From: CAIXSC01 sp046349935
Lineage (GTDB): Bacteria; Planctomycetota; Planctomycetia; Pirellulales; Pirellulaceae
Length of the DNA: 64,000 nucleotides
Direction of reading: 5' to 3'
NCBI GenBank assembly: GCA_046349935.1
Contig: JAXMBK010000003.1
Span: 1,629,956 to 1,693,955, forward strand
Numbering within the stretch: position 1 is the first letter of the stretch; each line of letters begins with the position of its first letter. Made by a program: the position numbers and the translations under genes. Positions 51,108-59,157 of this stretch are shown here, one piece after another. The notes beneath the pieces are model-generated. The model made no database searches, was not told the origin of the DNA, and was given only the letters and a program-made list of their open reading frames with translations.

Positions 51108-51761
51108 ATGACGCAACGGGCGATGAGTGGGGAACGAGATCCGGCCCGAATCTTGGCGGAGTTGCGGGCGGGGAACGAACGGTTCGTACGCGGGCAGACC
51201 GTGTTCGCACATGAGGGGGCCGAGTGGCGGAAGCAGTTGGTGGCGGGCCAGCAACCGTTTGCGACGATCCTGGGATGCAGCGATTCACGCGTGCCGATCG
51301 AGTTAGTTTTCGACCAGGGATTCGGCGACTTGTTTGTGATTCGAGTGGCGGGGAACGTGATGGCGCCGAGCGTCGCGGGGTCGGTGGAATACGCCGTGGA
51401 GCACTTGCGAACGCCGGTCGTGGTGGTGTTGGGCCATGAGCAATGCGGCGCAGTGACGGCGGCGCTGGCGCAGCTTCCCGCCGCAAGTGGTGCGACGCCG
51501 CCGACGGCGTCGAGCGAACACGAACCAGCCTCGCTGCAGTCGTTGTTGCGGGAGATCAAGACCGGCTTGGCGGAGGCGTGTTTGCCCGAGTCGCCGCCCG
51601 AACGGCGATTGAAGCGCGCCGTGGAGTTGAACGTCCGCTGGACGCTCAAGCAACTGCGCACCCTCCCCCGCCGCGAAGGCGTCGCGCACGCCGAGCGAAC
51701 TCAGTACATCGGCGCCGTCTACGAACTAGACACCGGCCGCGTCCGCTTCCTAGAAGATTAA
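51108..51761 (+). CDS. Beta-class carbonic anhydrase
   Basis: 217 residues; interconverts CO2 and bicarbonate. Zinc ligands are in CSDSRVP (Cys ~57, with the Asp/Arg dyad) and HEQC (His ~110, Cys ~113). The strand DLFVIRVAGNVMAPS is typical of beta-type enzymes. The ATG at 51108 has AAAGGAG seven bases upstream; a GTG one codon earlier is less likely. The gene is separated from the membrane locus by a divergent gap, so a functional link is not shown. Palindromic repeats follow its stop at once. Confidence 0.95.
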   Translation: MTQRAMSGERDPARILAELRAGNERFVRGQTVFAHEGAEWRKQLVAGQQPFATILGCSDSRVPIELVFDQGFGDLFVIRVAGNVMAPSVAGSVEYAVEHLRTPVVVVLGHEQCGAVTAALAQLPAASGATPPTASSEHEPASLQSLLREIKTGLAEACLPESPPERRLKRAVELNVRWTLKQLRTLPRREGVAHAERTQYIGAVYELDTGRVRFLED

Positions 51762-51764
51762 CCC

Positions 51765-51857
51765 CCGTAGAACAGGCTTCCAGCCTGTTACCCCACCCTT
51801 CTCACGCTGCTTCCAGCCTGTTACCCCACCCCTCTCACGCCGCTTCCAGCCTGCCAC
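51765..51857 (+). repeat. ACAGGCT-type repeat, copy 6 plus two partial copies
   Basis: CCGTAG then AACAGGCTTCCAGCCTGTT at 51765-51790, four bases after the carbonic anhydrase stop, then truncated GCTTCCAGCCTGTTACC near 51809 and GCTTCCAGCCTGCC near 51842. The partial copies keep only the right half. Confidence 0.85.
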
Positions 51858-51951
51858 CACCCCCGCACACCGCCCCACAGAGACCCTGGAGTGATACAAA
51901 TCTGAGAGTGAATCCGCGCACGGTTGTTGCGCCGACGCCCCTCATCCCCCG

Positions 51952-51978
51952 CCCTTCTCCCCGCGGCGGGGAGAAGGG
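51952..51978. repeat. CCCTTCTCCCCG palindrome, copy 1
   Basis: CCCTTCTCCCCG and CGGGGAGAAGGG face each other with three bases between. A second copy with a 15-bp stem is at 56461-56493. It may be a dispersed element; no T-run follows. Confidence 0.75.
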
Positions 51979-52103
51979 AGCACGATCCGCGCGTGTCGTT
52001 GCGCAACAAAGGCAGCGCAGCACTGATGCGTTCGCGGCGTGCGAGTCGCCCTGCGCGGGGATAGCCGATTCCGCTCGACTGTGTCAAAATCACGAGCCAA
52101 CAC

Positions 52104-52176
<73 letters not shown>

Positions 52177-52398
52177 ACTTTCGCACCATGTCGTTGCACT
52201 TGGCATCACGGCGTTGCCCTGCGGGGCGGTGCAAGCCACTTTGGCGACAATCTGCGATGACGCCCAATCCCCCAAGACGGCGCAACCTCAAAACCTGCGG
52301 CTGCGGGTGAACGTTGCTCCGCCTCGCCTTCGGCTGCGGGTTAAACGAAGTGACGAGTCGCACCGCGTGTGCGGGGCTTGCCCGGGGCTCGTGACGCG

Positions 52399-52463
52399 AG
52401 GGGGGGTGAAGGGGGCGAGGGGGGGTGAAGGGGGCGAGGGGGGGCGAGGGGGGGCGAGGGGGG
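52399..52463 (+). repeat. G-rich tandem array (quadruplex-prone)
   Basis: Units of GAGGGGGGGTGAAGGGGGC and GAGGGGGGGC repeat here, giving at least eight runs of five or more G on the plus strand. It is compatible with G-quadruplex formation. It lies between the tRNA and the 3' end of a minus-strand gene. Confidence 0.85.
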
Positions 52464-52483
52464 ACTGGTGGAGTTTGCGGAGG

Positions 52484-52509
52484 TCACAGGCTGGAAGCCT
52501 GTGCTACGG
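52484..52509 (-). repeat. ACAGGCT-type repeat, copy 7
   Basis: TCACAGGCTGGAAGCCTGTG then CTACGG, on the 3' side of the minus-strand DUF2252 gene, CGTAG side toward that gene. Confidence 0.9.
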
Positions 52510-52533
52510 GATTTTGACGCTTATTGATTCGTT

Positions 52534-53952
52534 TTAGAGGTCGCGGATGACTTGGATGCGGCCGTCGTGGATCGCCTGCTCCAATTGAGCATGGTCGGCC
52601 GCGGTGCAGTCGGCATAGCGGTCCGCATACTCGACCAGAAGATCGTCGAACGCCTCGTCCTCGCCGATGTAGCCGCGAATCATCATCGCATCGCCCGAGC
52701 GGGCATGGGCGAAGGCCAACGCCTTGCCACACAAACCCGCAAAAATGGCCAACCGCGTCGGACTCAGCTCCTCGACGGCGATCTTCCCCTTCCCATCCCA
52801 CAGCTGACGGAAATAGAAGTCGACGTCGCGGCCTTCGTTGTTCCGCCAGCGCGACCAGCCCAGAAACATGTCGCTGGCGGCCTGGATGAGTCGCTGTCCT
52901 TCGACGACGCGCTGACCCGCTTGTTTGAAAACGCTGCGGCCCAAGTACTGCTCAAGCACCGATCGGGTCGCTTGCTTGAACTGGAGAAACAACGGCGTCC
53001 CGTCGTCCGACTCCAGAAGCACGATGAGGCAGCGCGTCCCCACGCTCCCCACTCCCACCACTTTTCTGGCGACGTCGACGAGTGAAAACTGGTCGATCAG
53101 AACGCGGCGATCAAGCGGCAGAGTTTCCTTATACGACTGAAAGAACTGAGAGACTTCTTCGAAGCTGCGTTCGGCAAGTTCGTCGTCGATGCGGATGGTT
53201 CGCGGCGGATCGGGAACGATGATTCGACGGCCATTCACCACTGCGGTGAGATCCGCGAGGGCCCGCATGCTATTCTTGCGCGCCGCCTTGGCGAGCACGT
53301 TCTTCTTCCACTCGCGATGCTTGCCGCCGTGCTTCGCCACCTTCTCCAGCGCGTCTTCCGCTCGAAATCGATAGTAGAAAAGGTCGAGCGGGTTGAGTTC
53401 GGACGCGGCGATAATCGACTCGCGATACTCTCTCAGTGCGGCGCGCGTCGCCGCTCGACACTTTTTGTCCGGAAAGCCTTTGACGCGCGCCGCGACGGTG
53501 ATGCTGGCCGCCAGCCGCTTGACGTCCCATTCGAAGGGGCCGGGAAGCGTTTCATCAAAATCATTGAGATCGAACACCGGTCTGCGGTCCGGGCAATTGA
53601 ACCAGCGGAAGTTGCCCAAATGTGCGTCGCCGCAAAGTTCCACCCACAGATCGGTGCGAGGCCCCGCCGCCAAGTCGCTCGCCTGCACCGCCGCCGCACC
53701 GCGCAAATAGGTGAATGCACTGTAACTCATCCGCCCAAACCGCAGTGGTATGAGCTCCGGCACTCGATTCTGGTCCTGGTTCTGTTTCTGCAGCACCGTC
53801 AGCGGATCAATCCGCTGCGGTCCGACGGCCGTTTCCGCATGCGACTCCAGCGGCGTTGCAGCGCGTCGCGATCGACCTTCTTCATAGCGGTCGCGCGGCG
53901 GCGCATGAAAGTGCTTCAAGTAGGGATTCAGTGCTGCGAGCTTTTCATTCAT
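52534..53952 (-). CDS. DUF2252-family protein
   Basis: 472 residues from ATG 53952 (MNEKLAALNPYLKHF); a TTG three codons earlier is rejected. The family core is visible: LRFGRMSYSAFTYLRGAA, LCGDAHLGNFRWF, FDLNDFDETLPGPFEWDVKRLA, VGSVGTRCLIVLLE and GRGSWEE-like regions replaced by WDGKGKIAVEELSP. The DxHxGN-type and DFD motifs recall kinase/phosphotransferase folds, but the activity is not established. It lies 36 bases after the UPF0114 gene on the same strand, so they are likely cotranscribed. Found often in soil bacteria and planctomycetes. Confidence 0.92.
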   Translation of the reverse strand: MNEKLAALNPYLKHFHAPPRDRYEEGRSRRAATPLESHAETAVGPQRIDPLTVLQKQNQDQNRVPELIPLRFGRMSYSAFTYLRGAAAVQASDLAAGPRTDLWVELCGDAHLGNFRWFNCPDRRPVFDLNDFDETLPGPFEWDVKRLAASITVAARVKGFPDKKCRAATRAALREYRESIIAASELNPLDLFYYRFRAEDALEKVAKHGGKHREWKKNVLAKAARKNSMRALADLTAVVNGRRIIVPDPPRTIRIDDELAERSFEEVSQFFQSYKETLPLDRRVLIDQFSLVDVARKVVGVGSVGTRCLIVLLESDDGTPLFLQFKQATRSVLEQYLGRSVFKQAGQRVVEGQRLIQAASDMFLGWSRWRNNEGRDVDFYFRQLWDGKGKIAVEELSPTRLAIFAGLCGKALAFAHARSGDAMMIRGYIGEDEAFDDLLVEYADRYADCTAADHAQLEQAIHDGRIQVIRDL

Positions 53953-53988
53953 GTCGTCCAACCTGTGCGCATAGGCTGATCGCGATCG

Positions 53989-54465
53989 TCATTTCGCTTT
54001 GCCGGAGAGATACATGAAGAGGCATAAGGCGCCGATCACGAGCGCGGACCCCGCCCCGGCGTAGAGCACGTCCTGCATGTTCTCTGCATGCGACACGATC
54101 CCCAGAAAGGCCACGGCTAAGGCCGCCACCACCACTCCGATGATCTTGTCTTCGAGATCCGCCAGCTTTTCGATCTTGATCCGCTTCAGCAATTGTTCTT
54201 CATTCGAGGCGATGAACAAACTGTAGATGCCGATTGCGGTGATGTATCCCAGCGCCCCGACGAGAAAGAAGTCGATGGTTTCGACCACCGTCACCGACAT
54301 GAGCTTGGCGGCTTTGGGTGAAAACTCTCCTTGGCTCAGCAGGCCCCACGCCCGATTCACGATCAGGCCGGCGCTCATGATGACTACGCCGACCGTCAGC
54401 AACAGAGAGCCGATCACCGGCACCACCAGCAGGTAGCGGCCCAGCACCAACAACGAACGAAGCAT
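53989..54465 (-). CDS. UPF0114 (YqhA-like) membrane protein
   Basis: 158 residues from ATG 54465 (MLRSLLVLGRYLLVVPVIG). Four hydrophobic segments, with the family pattern RYLLVVPVIGSLLLTVGVVIM, then VVETIDFFLVGALGYITAIGIY, LADLEDKIIGVVVAALAVAFL and a last helix. The short conserved cytoplasmic loop LIASNEEQ follows the second helix. Function unknown; about 33 extra in-frame residues upstream of the chosen ATG are basic and not membrane-like, and are excluded. Confidence 0.88.
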   Translation of the reverse strand: MLRSLLVLGRYLLVVPVIGSLLLTVGVVIMSAGLIVNRAWGLLSQGEFSPKAAKLMSVTVVETIDFFLVGALGYITAIGIYSLFIASNEEQLLKRIKIEKLADLEDKIIGVVVAALAVAFLGIVSHAENMQDVLYAGAGSALVIGALCLFMYLSGKAK

Positions 54466-54608
54466 GGGAAACTTGGTCCTTCGGTAAAGTTTCGCGAAGG
54501 GCGACCGGAGAATGCCGACGCAACCCAGTGCCGCCATGCTCCGGCGAAGGTGCGCGCAAGTCAATCCGTATTCTTACGTGTCGGGCGACGAGCGAAGATG
54601 CACCGTCG

Positions 54609-54635
54609 TCACAGGCTGGAAGCCTGTGCTACGGT
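54609..54635 (-). repeat. ACAGGCT-type repeat, copy 8
   Basis: TCACAGGCTGGAAGCCTGTG then CTACGG, 20 bases past the stop codon of the minus-strand porin gene, CGTAG side toward that gene. Confidence 0.9.
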
Positions 54636-54654
54636 CGGTTTGGCAGAGGGGTTG

Positions 54655-56187
54655 CTACAGTTTCATGTTGAGACGAATACCGCCGACGATGGCGTCGTCG
54701 CCGTCGGTCAGGCCGCCCAACATGCCCTGCACCCACTGGATGTCCGGCGTGACTTCGATGGCCGGCGTCAGCTGATAACGGTAGTACAGTTCGATGTTCT
54801 GGGCGTCGCGCGGGCCGAACAGGAATTGGGGAATCGCACCGTACTCGGTGGAGGTCGCCGTGTACGCATAGCCGATGCCGAACCGATCTCCCTTGCCGCG
54901 CCGGCACGCCAGCGGGCTGTTGCCGCCGATCCCGGCGCTGAGGTGCCAGCCGGCAAAGTTGGGATTCCCATTGCCGCCGTCCGCGATGCTCGCTCGTCCA
55001 AAAACACCCCAACCTTCGGCATTGCCTCGCGCATCGGGCGGGCCGTAGGTCACAAGGTATTGATCGAAACCGTAGTACAGCGTGTACGTCTCCGGCCGAG
55101 TCAGGAATTGCGGCGTTCCCGGCGGCGCGGGCGGCTCGGGGTACGTCGGCGGAATGGGCGTGAACCTCAAATCAAGCTGATCTTCACGCTTGTAAAACCC
55201 GCCCACATGCTGCTCGCCCGGGATATCAAAGAAATTCGTATTCACCTTCACCTGCCCCAAGATGACCGCGCCTTGTTCGAACAGCGTGCCGAGATCCATG
55301 AACTCTCGACTGCGTTCCACCGGGTCCATCACCGACATGGAGATGCTGCCCCATTCCTGAGGCATCACGGCGCCGACGACGAACGTCGACAGCGGGATCT
55401 GAGGGACCATGAGGGGATTCGCGACGAAGACCTGGTTGAGGAACTGGTCGCTGCCGTCGCCGCCGGCGAACTTGTTGTTGTCCGCGACGCCCAGCGTCCG
55501 CGTTTTGCCGGCGGTCAAAATGAATTTCTCCGACAGCGGTTGGATCAGCATGAAGTTCGTGCAGTAGAACGTGCCGCTCGCCTGAGGATCGACGGGAAAG
55601 GTCGAGTTAAAAATTGTCGGGGCGACCCCGCCCGTCTCGAACGAAACGTTTCCCCAACGTCCCCAGAGATTCTCCATCGTCACCACGAACTTGCTATGCG
55701 GGAGGCCGCCGAACTTGTCCAGCGAGATCAGGAAGTCATGACGGGAGTTTCCCGTGTATTCAAACGTATCGCCGCCGCTGATGCCCAAGGCGGCGAACTG
55801 CGGAGGAAACGGCGGATTGACGCCGCCGCCGACGCCGAAGAAGAACTGAGTCACTCGTCCGCGATAGACGATTCCCTTTTGCGCCAGGCACGTTCGGCGT
55901 CCGCCCCAGTCGCCCGTCAGTTGGGAGCGGCAAGCCAAACAGTTGCACTTCGCCGGCGCGCCGCCTCCGGCAACTCGTTCCGCCGCTTCCTCGGCGACGT
56001 CGTCGTCGCCAACCGATTCCTCGATCAAGTCGTCGTACCCAGAATCGTCTAACCAATCGGGCGTTTCACTCGCGAGGAATTCCTCCTCCGGTTCCTCCTG
56101 AGCCGATACGGGGCGAAGGCCAGCGACCGCGAATAGCAGCGTGCTGAGGCTGAGGATGAGAGCTGTCGAGGAGAGTCGCGTTTTCAT
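54655..56187 (-). CDS. OprB-type carbohydrate-selective porin
   Basis: 510 residues from ATG 56187 with AAGGA eight to twelve bases upstream. Signal peptide ALILSLSTLLFAVAGLRPVSA, an acidic linker (EEEFLASETPDWLDDSGYDDL) and the OprB-like start LTGDWGGRRTCLAQKGIVYRG, then alternating beta strands to a C-terminal strand ending GGIRLNMKL. OprB porins pass sugars through the outer membrane. Two Cys pairs near residue 80 (CNCLAC, C) are unusual for the family. It faces the sulfatase genes upstream across a 385-base gap. Confidence 0.88.
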   Translation of the reverse strand: MKTRLSSTALILSLSTLLFAVAGLRPVSAQEEPEEEFLASETPDWLDDSGYDDLIEESVGDDDVAEEAAERVAGGGAPAKCNCLACRSQLTGDWGGRRTCLAQKGIVYRGRVTQFFFGVGGGVNPPFPPQFAALGISGGDTFEYTGNSRHDFLISLDKFGGLPHSKFVVTMENLWGRWGNVSFETGGVAPTIFNSTFPVDPQASGTFYCTNFMLIQPLSEKFILTAGKTRTLGVADNNKFAGGDGSDQFLNQVFVANPLMVPQIPLSTFVVGAVMPQEWGSISMSVMDPVERSREFMDLGTLFEQGAVILGQVKVNTNFFDIPGEQHVGGFYKREDQLDLRFTPIPPTYPEPPAPPGTPQFLTRPETYTLYYGFDQYLVTYGPPDARGNAEGWGVFGRASIADGGNGNPNFAGWHLSAGIGGNSPLACRRGKGDRFGIGYAYTATSTEYGAIPQFLFGPRDAQNIELYYRYQLTPAIEVTPDIQWVQGMLGGLTDGDDAIVGGIRLNMKL

Positions 56188-56460
56188 CGCATGCTTCCTT
56201 GCAGGCGCGAAGGGCGGGGACGGCGGATGCCGCCGGGCTAAGTAGCCATTCTTTGACGTCGACATGCCGGATTTGCATCTGCAAACGAACCGCCGGTTGC
56301 AGCCCATTCATAGCGCCCATGCGACCGCACAATGCCTCACGACCCGATTAAGCAGCACAACTTGACAAGGCAAGCCTTATGCGTTCGCTTTGCGCGATGA
56401 GGAGCACTGCGCGATGAGGAGTACTGCGGGCTTCCATGCTGCGACGAAACGGCGCTTGCT

Positions 56461-56493
56461 CCCTTCTCCCCGTCGGAGCGACGGGGAGAAGGG
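56461..56493. repeat. CCCTTCTCCCCG palindrome, copy 2
   Basis: CCCTTCTCCCCGTCG (56461-56475) pairs perfectly with CGACGGGGAGAAGGG (56479-56493) with loop GAG. Same family as 51952-51978. Confidence 0.8.
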
Positions 56494-56532
56494 TCGGGGA
56501 TGAGGGGGCCGGGGACGAGGGGGGGTGAGGGG

Positions 56533-56559
56533 TCACAGGCTGGAAGCCTGTGCTACGGC
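56533..56559 (-). repeat. ACAGGCT-type repeat, copy 9
   Basis: TCACAGGCTGGAAGCCTGTG then CTACGGC, 14 bases past the stop of the first sulfatase gene, same gene-relative orientation as other copies. Confidence 0.9.
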
Positions 56560-56572
56560 GGGGAGAACGACG

Positions 56573-59023
56573 TTATTGCGCAATGCCGATGGCGGCCTTG
56601 GCGCGGCGAATCTGTTCCTCGTCTTCCTTCGTCAGTTTGGCTTCGCCGAGGCGGACGATGACGCGATTCAGTTTGCCGGTGAAGTGGAACGGCACTTGAT
56701 AGTCCTTGCTCACGGGCGTGCCCGTGTCCTCGGCGATGTCGAGCGTTTCGTCGAGCGACACTCGGAACGGAATGGTCCGCTCGATGCGTCCTTCGGCGAT
56801 CGTCTTGTCGTTCACGGTCATCGTCACCTTGCCGCCCTTGCCGACGCCGCCGCCGTCGTACTCGAACGACATCACCAACGCATGTCGACCAGGGGGGAGC
56901 TTCTCCTTGGCGGGGATCGAAAACTGAAAGACTCCGGCGGCGTTGTACTGGAACACGGGTTTGCCGTCGAGGAAGCATAAGGCCCACCCGCCGAACCGAC
57001 CGCCTTGTGTAATGACCAAACCATTCGCCCCGCCTTCAGGCACTTCCACGTCGGCGGCAATCTTGAACGACTTGTTCTTGATGTCCGGCGCCGACCCTTC
57101 GGGAATGCGGGTCTGCCCTGGGTAGTAGGTGAAGACCGAACGACCGCGCGTCGGGCTCGGGCGCAGGCTCACGTCCAGTCGTTCCACTCGACTGTTATCG
57201 ATCGGCAGCACGTTGTACTTGGCCGCTTCGATCCAGAACAAGTCTTGCAATTCTCGCAGTTTCGCCGGGTTCTTTTCGGCCAGATTCACGGCCTCGCTGA
57301 AATCCTCCGACACGTGATACAGTTCCCACTTGTAATCGTCGATGTCGATCGGATTCCAGACGCTGGTCCACGGCGTCACCGGCGGCGTCGTGCAGGCCAC
57401 CCAGCCGTCGTCGTAGATGCCTCGATTAGCGGCCATTTCAAAGTACTGCGTGCGATGCTTCGACGGCGCCTTCGCGTCGGCGAAGCTGTAGACCATGCTG
57501 ACGCCTTCGATCGGCTTTTGCGGCACGCCATTGAGGATGGACGGCGCTTGCACGCCGGCTGCCTCGAGAATCGTCGGCGCGATGTCGATGACGTGGTGGA
57601 ACTGCGTGCGAACGGCGCCCTTGTCCTTGATGCGCGCCGGCCAAGAAATGACCAAGCCGTTGCGCGTGCCGCCGAAGTGCGAAGCGACTTGCTTCGTCCA
57701 CTGAAACGGCGTGTTCATGGCATGAGCCCAACCGATCGGGTAGTGATTGAACGTCGAGGCAGAACCCAGTTCATCCATGCGCTTGAGAACTTCGTTGAAG
57801 TCTTCAGGGATCGCATTGAAGAACGTCATTTCGTTGAGCAGCCCGTTGAAGCCGCCTTCGGCGCTGGCGCCGTTATCGCCCTGGATGTAGACCACCAAGG
57901 TGTTGTCGAGTTGCCCGATGTCTTCAATCGCGTCAAGGATGCGACCCATTTGGTGGTCCGCGTAGGTCAATGCGGCCGCATAGACCTCCATCATGCGGGC
58001 GTAAACCTTCTTTTGATCCGCGTTTAACGAATCCCAGGCCGGAATGTCCGCGGGACGGGGCGTCAACTTGGCGCTCGCGGGAATGACGCCCATTTGCTTC
58101 TGGCGCGTAAACGTCTCTTCGCGAACCTTGTCCCAACCTTGGTCGAACCGGCCTTTGAACCGCGCGATCCATTCCTTCGGGGCGTGGTGCGGCGCATGGG
58201 CGGTCCCGGGCGCGTAGTATTGCAACCACGGCTTATTCGGGGCGACCGAGTTGAGCATGCGGATCCGGTCGATGCAGTGGTCCGCCATGTCCTTCTCGAA
58301 GAAGTAGTCCTTCACTTCATGCGGCGGCTCGATCGGCTTCGTATTCTCGTATAGCGCCGGCTCCCACTGATTGGTGTCGCCTCCGATAAACCCGTAGAAA
58401 TACTCGAATCCCAAGCCGGTCGGCCAAAGGTCGAAGGGCCCCGCTTGGCTGGAGTGCCAATCCGGCACATTGTGATTCTTGCCATACCAGGCCGTGTTGT
58501 AGCCGTTCTGCTTCAAGACTTCGGCGAACGTCCCGCAGCTCTTGGGCATGATCGTGTTGTAGCCCGGGTAGCCCGTACCCAATTCCATGATCACGCCTGA
58601 GGCGGCCGAATGGTGATTGCGGCCCGACAGCAGCGAGGCGCGCGTCGGCGAGCACAGGGCCGTCGTGTGGAACTGCGTGTAGCGCAGGCCGTTCTTGGCC
58701 AGTCGGTCCATCGTCGCGGTCGGAATCGGGCCGCCGAAGGGACTCGCCGCGCCAAAGCCCACGTCGTCGGTCAGGATGAGCAAAACGTTAGGGGCGCCTT
58801 CGGGCGCTGCCACCTCGCGCGGAAAGTCGGGCGTCGACTCCGTGGCCCGCCGCGAGATCCGCCCGCCGAACGGCGCTTCGGGGCGCGGCAACACGGGAGA
58901 CGACTGGGGAACGGCCGGCGCGGTCGGCTGCTGCGCGGGAACGGCCGACGGCGACACGGCGACGTGCCAGCCCAACCCGACGGCGAGCAACATCGCCGTC
59001 AGCAGAATAGGGTTCGTTCGCAT
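56573..59023 (-). CDS. Exported arylsulfatase A-type, paralog 1
   Basis: 816 residues from ATG 59023. A signal peptide (LLTAMLLAVGLGWHVAVSPSAV) precedes the sulfatase domain. The formylglycine site is CSPTRASLLSGR (Cys ~124), with NVLLILTDDVGFG and PFGGPIPT upstream (metal Asp) and further sulfatase motifs through YAPGTAHAPHHAPKEW and GGTRNGLVISWPARIKDKG. A C-terminal domain of about 220 residues (after TYYPGQTRIPEG) contains beta strands and may bind carbohydrate. It is paralogous to the next gene; tandem sulfatases are typical of planctomycetes degrading sulfated polysaccharides. An anaerobic or FGE-type maturase is not in the window. Confidence 0.95.
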   Translation of the reverse strand: MRTNPILLTAMLLAVGLGWHVAVSPSAVPAQQPTAPAVPQSSPVLPRPEAPFGGRISRRATESTPDFPREVAAPEGAPNVLLILTDDVGFGAASPFGGPIPTATMDRLAKNGLRYTQFHTTALCSPTRASLLSGRNHHSAASGVIMELGTGYPGYNTIMPKSCGTFAEVLKQNGYNTAWYGKNHNVPDWHSSQAGPFDLWPTGLGFEYFYGFIGGDTNQWEPALYENTKPIEPPHEVKDYFFEKDMADHCIDRIRMLNSVAPNKPWLQYYAPGTAHAPHHAPKEWIARFKGRFDQGWDKVREETFTRQKQMGVIPASAKLTPRPADIPAWDSLNADQKKVYARMMEVYAAALTYADHQMGRILDAIEDIGQLDNTLVVYIQGDNGASAEGGFNGLLNEMTFFNAIPEDFNEVLKRMDELGSASTFNHYPIGWAHAMNTPFQWTKQVASHFGGTRNGLVISWPARIKDKGAVRTQFHHVIDIAPTILEAAGVQAPSILNGVPQKPIEGVSMVYSFADAKAPSKHRTQYFEMAANRGIYDDGWVACTTPPVTPWTSVWNPIDIDDYKWELYHVSEDFSEAVNLAEKNPAKLRELQDLFWIEAAKYNVLPIDNSRVERLDVSLRPSPTRGRSVFTYYPGQTRIPEGSAPDIKNKSFKIAADVEVPEGGANGLVITQGGRFGGWALCFLDGKPVFQYNAAGVFQFSIPAKEKLPPGRHALVMSFEYDGGGVGKGGKVTMTVNDKTIAEGRIERTIPFRVSLDETLDIAEDTGTPVSKDYQVPFHFTGKLNRVIVRLGEAKLTKEDEEQIRRAKAAIGIAQ

Positions 59024-59103
59024 GATGAATTCGTTCTCCAAGGGAGTTGAGCGGACAATACAGAATTGGGAGGCGTTGGTTCGTTAAAGCTAGATCAGAC
59101 GCT

Positions 59104-59130
59104 TCACAGGCTGGAAGCCTGTGCTACGGC
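59104..59130 (-). repeat. ACAGGCT-type repeat, copy 10
   Basis: TTCACAGGCTGGAAGCCTGTG then CTACGGC between the two sulfatase genes, 28 bases past the second gene's stop (59158). Confidence 0.9.
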
Positions 59131-59157
59131 GCTGCGGCGTCGAAAAAAGCTGAGTTG

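Larger units (their letters stand above)
51762..52103 (+). other. Gene-free gap with repeat copies and a hairpin
   Basis: 340 bases with no supported gene. The first 100 hold one full and two partial ACAGGCT-type copies. CCCTTCTCCCCG...CGGGGAGAAGGG at 51952-51978 is a strong hairpin that recurs at 56461-56493. The end leads into the tRNA. Confidence 0.55.
52177..52533. other. Gene-free gap with G-rich array
   Basis: 357 bases with no supported gene. It contains a G-rich tandem array (52399-52463) and an ACAGGCT-type copy (52484-52509) just past the DUF2252 stop. GC-rich inverted sequence lies near 52300-52350 (CTGCGGCTGCGGGT and its repeat). Confidence 0.5.
56188..56572. other. Gap with hairpin, duplication and repeat copy
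   Basis: 385 bases without a supported gene. It contains a 17-bp direct duplication (GCGCGATGAGGAGCACT at 56392-56408 and a near copy to 56425), a 15-bp-stem hairpin of CCCTTCTCCCCGTCG type (56461-56493), and an ACAGGCT-type copy (56533-56559) past the sulfatase stop. The upstream part presumably carries the porin promoter; none stands out. Confidence 0.55.

Noticed and set aside
52199..52218. Second sigma-54 promoter (TTGGCATCACGGCGTTGCC)
   Set aside because: The distance between GG and GC is two bases too long and no gene follows.
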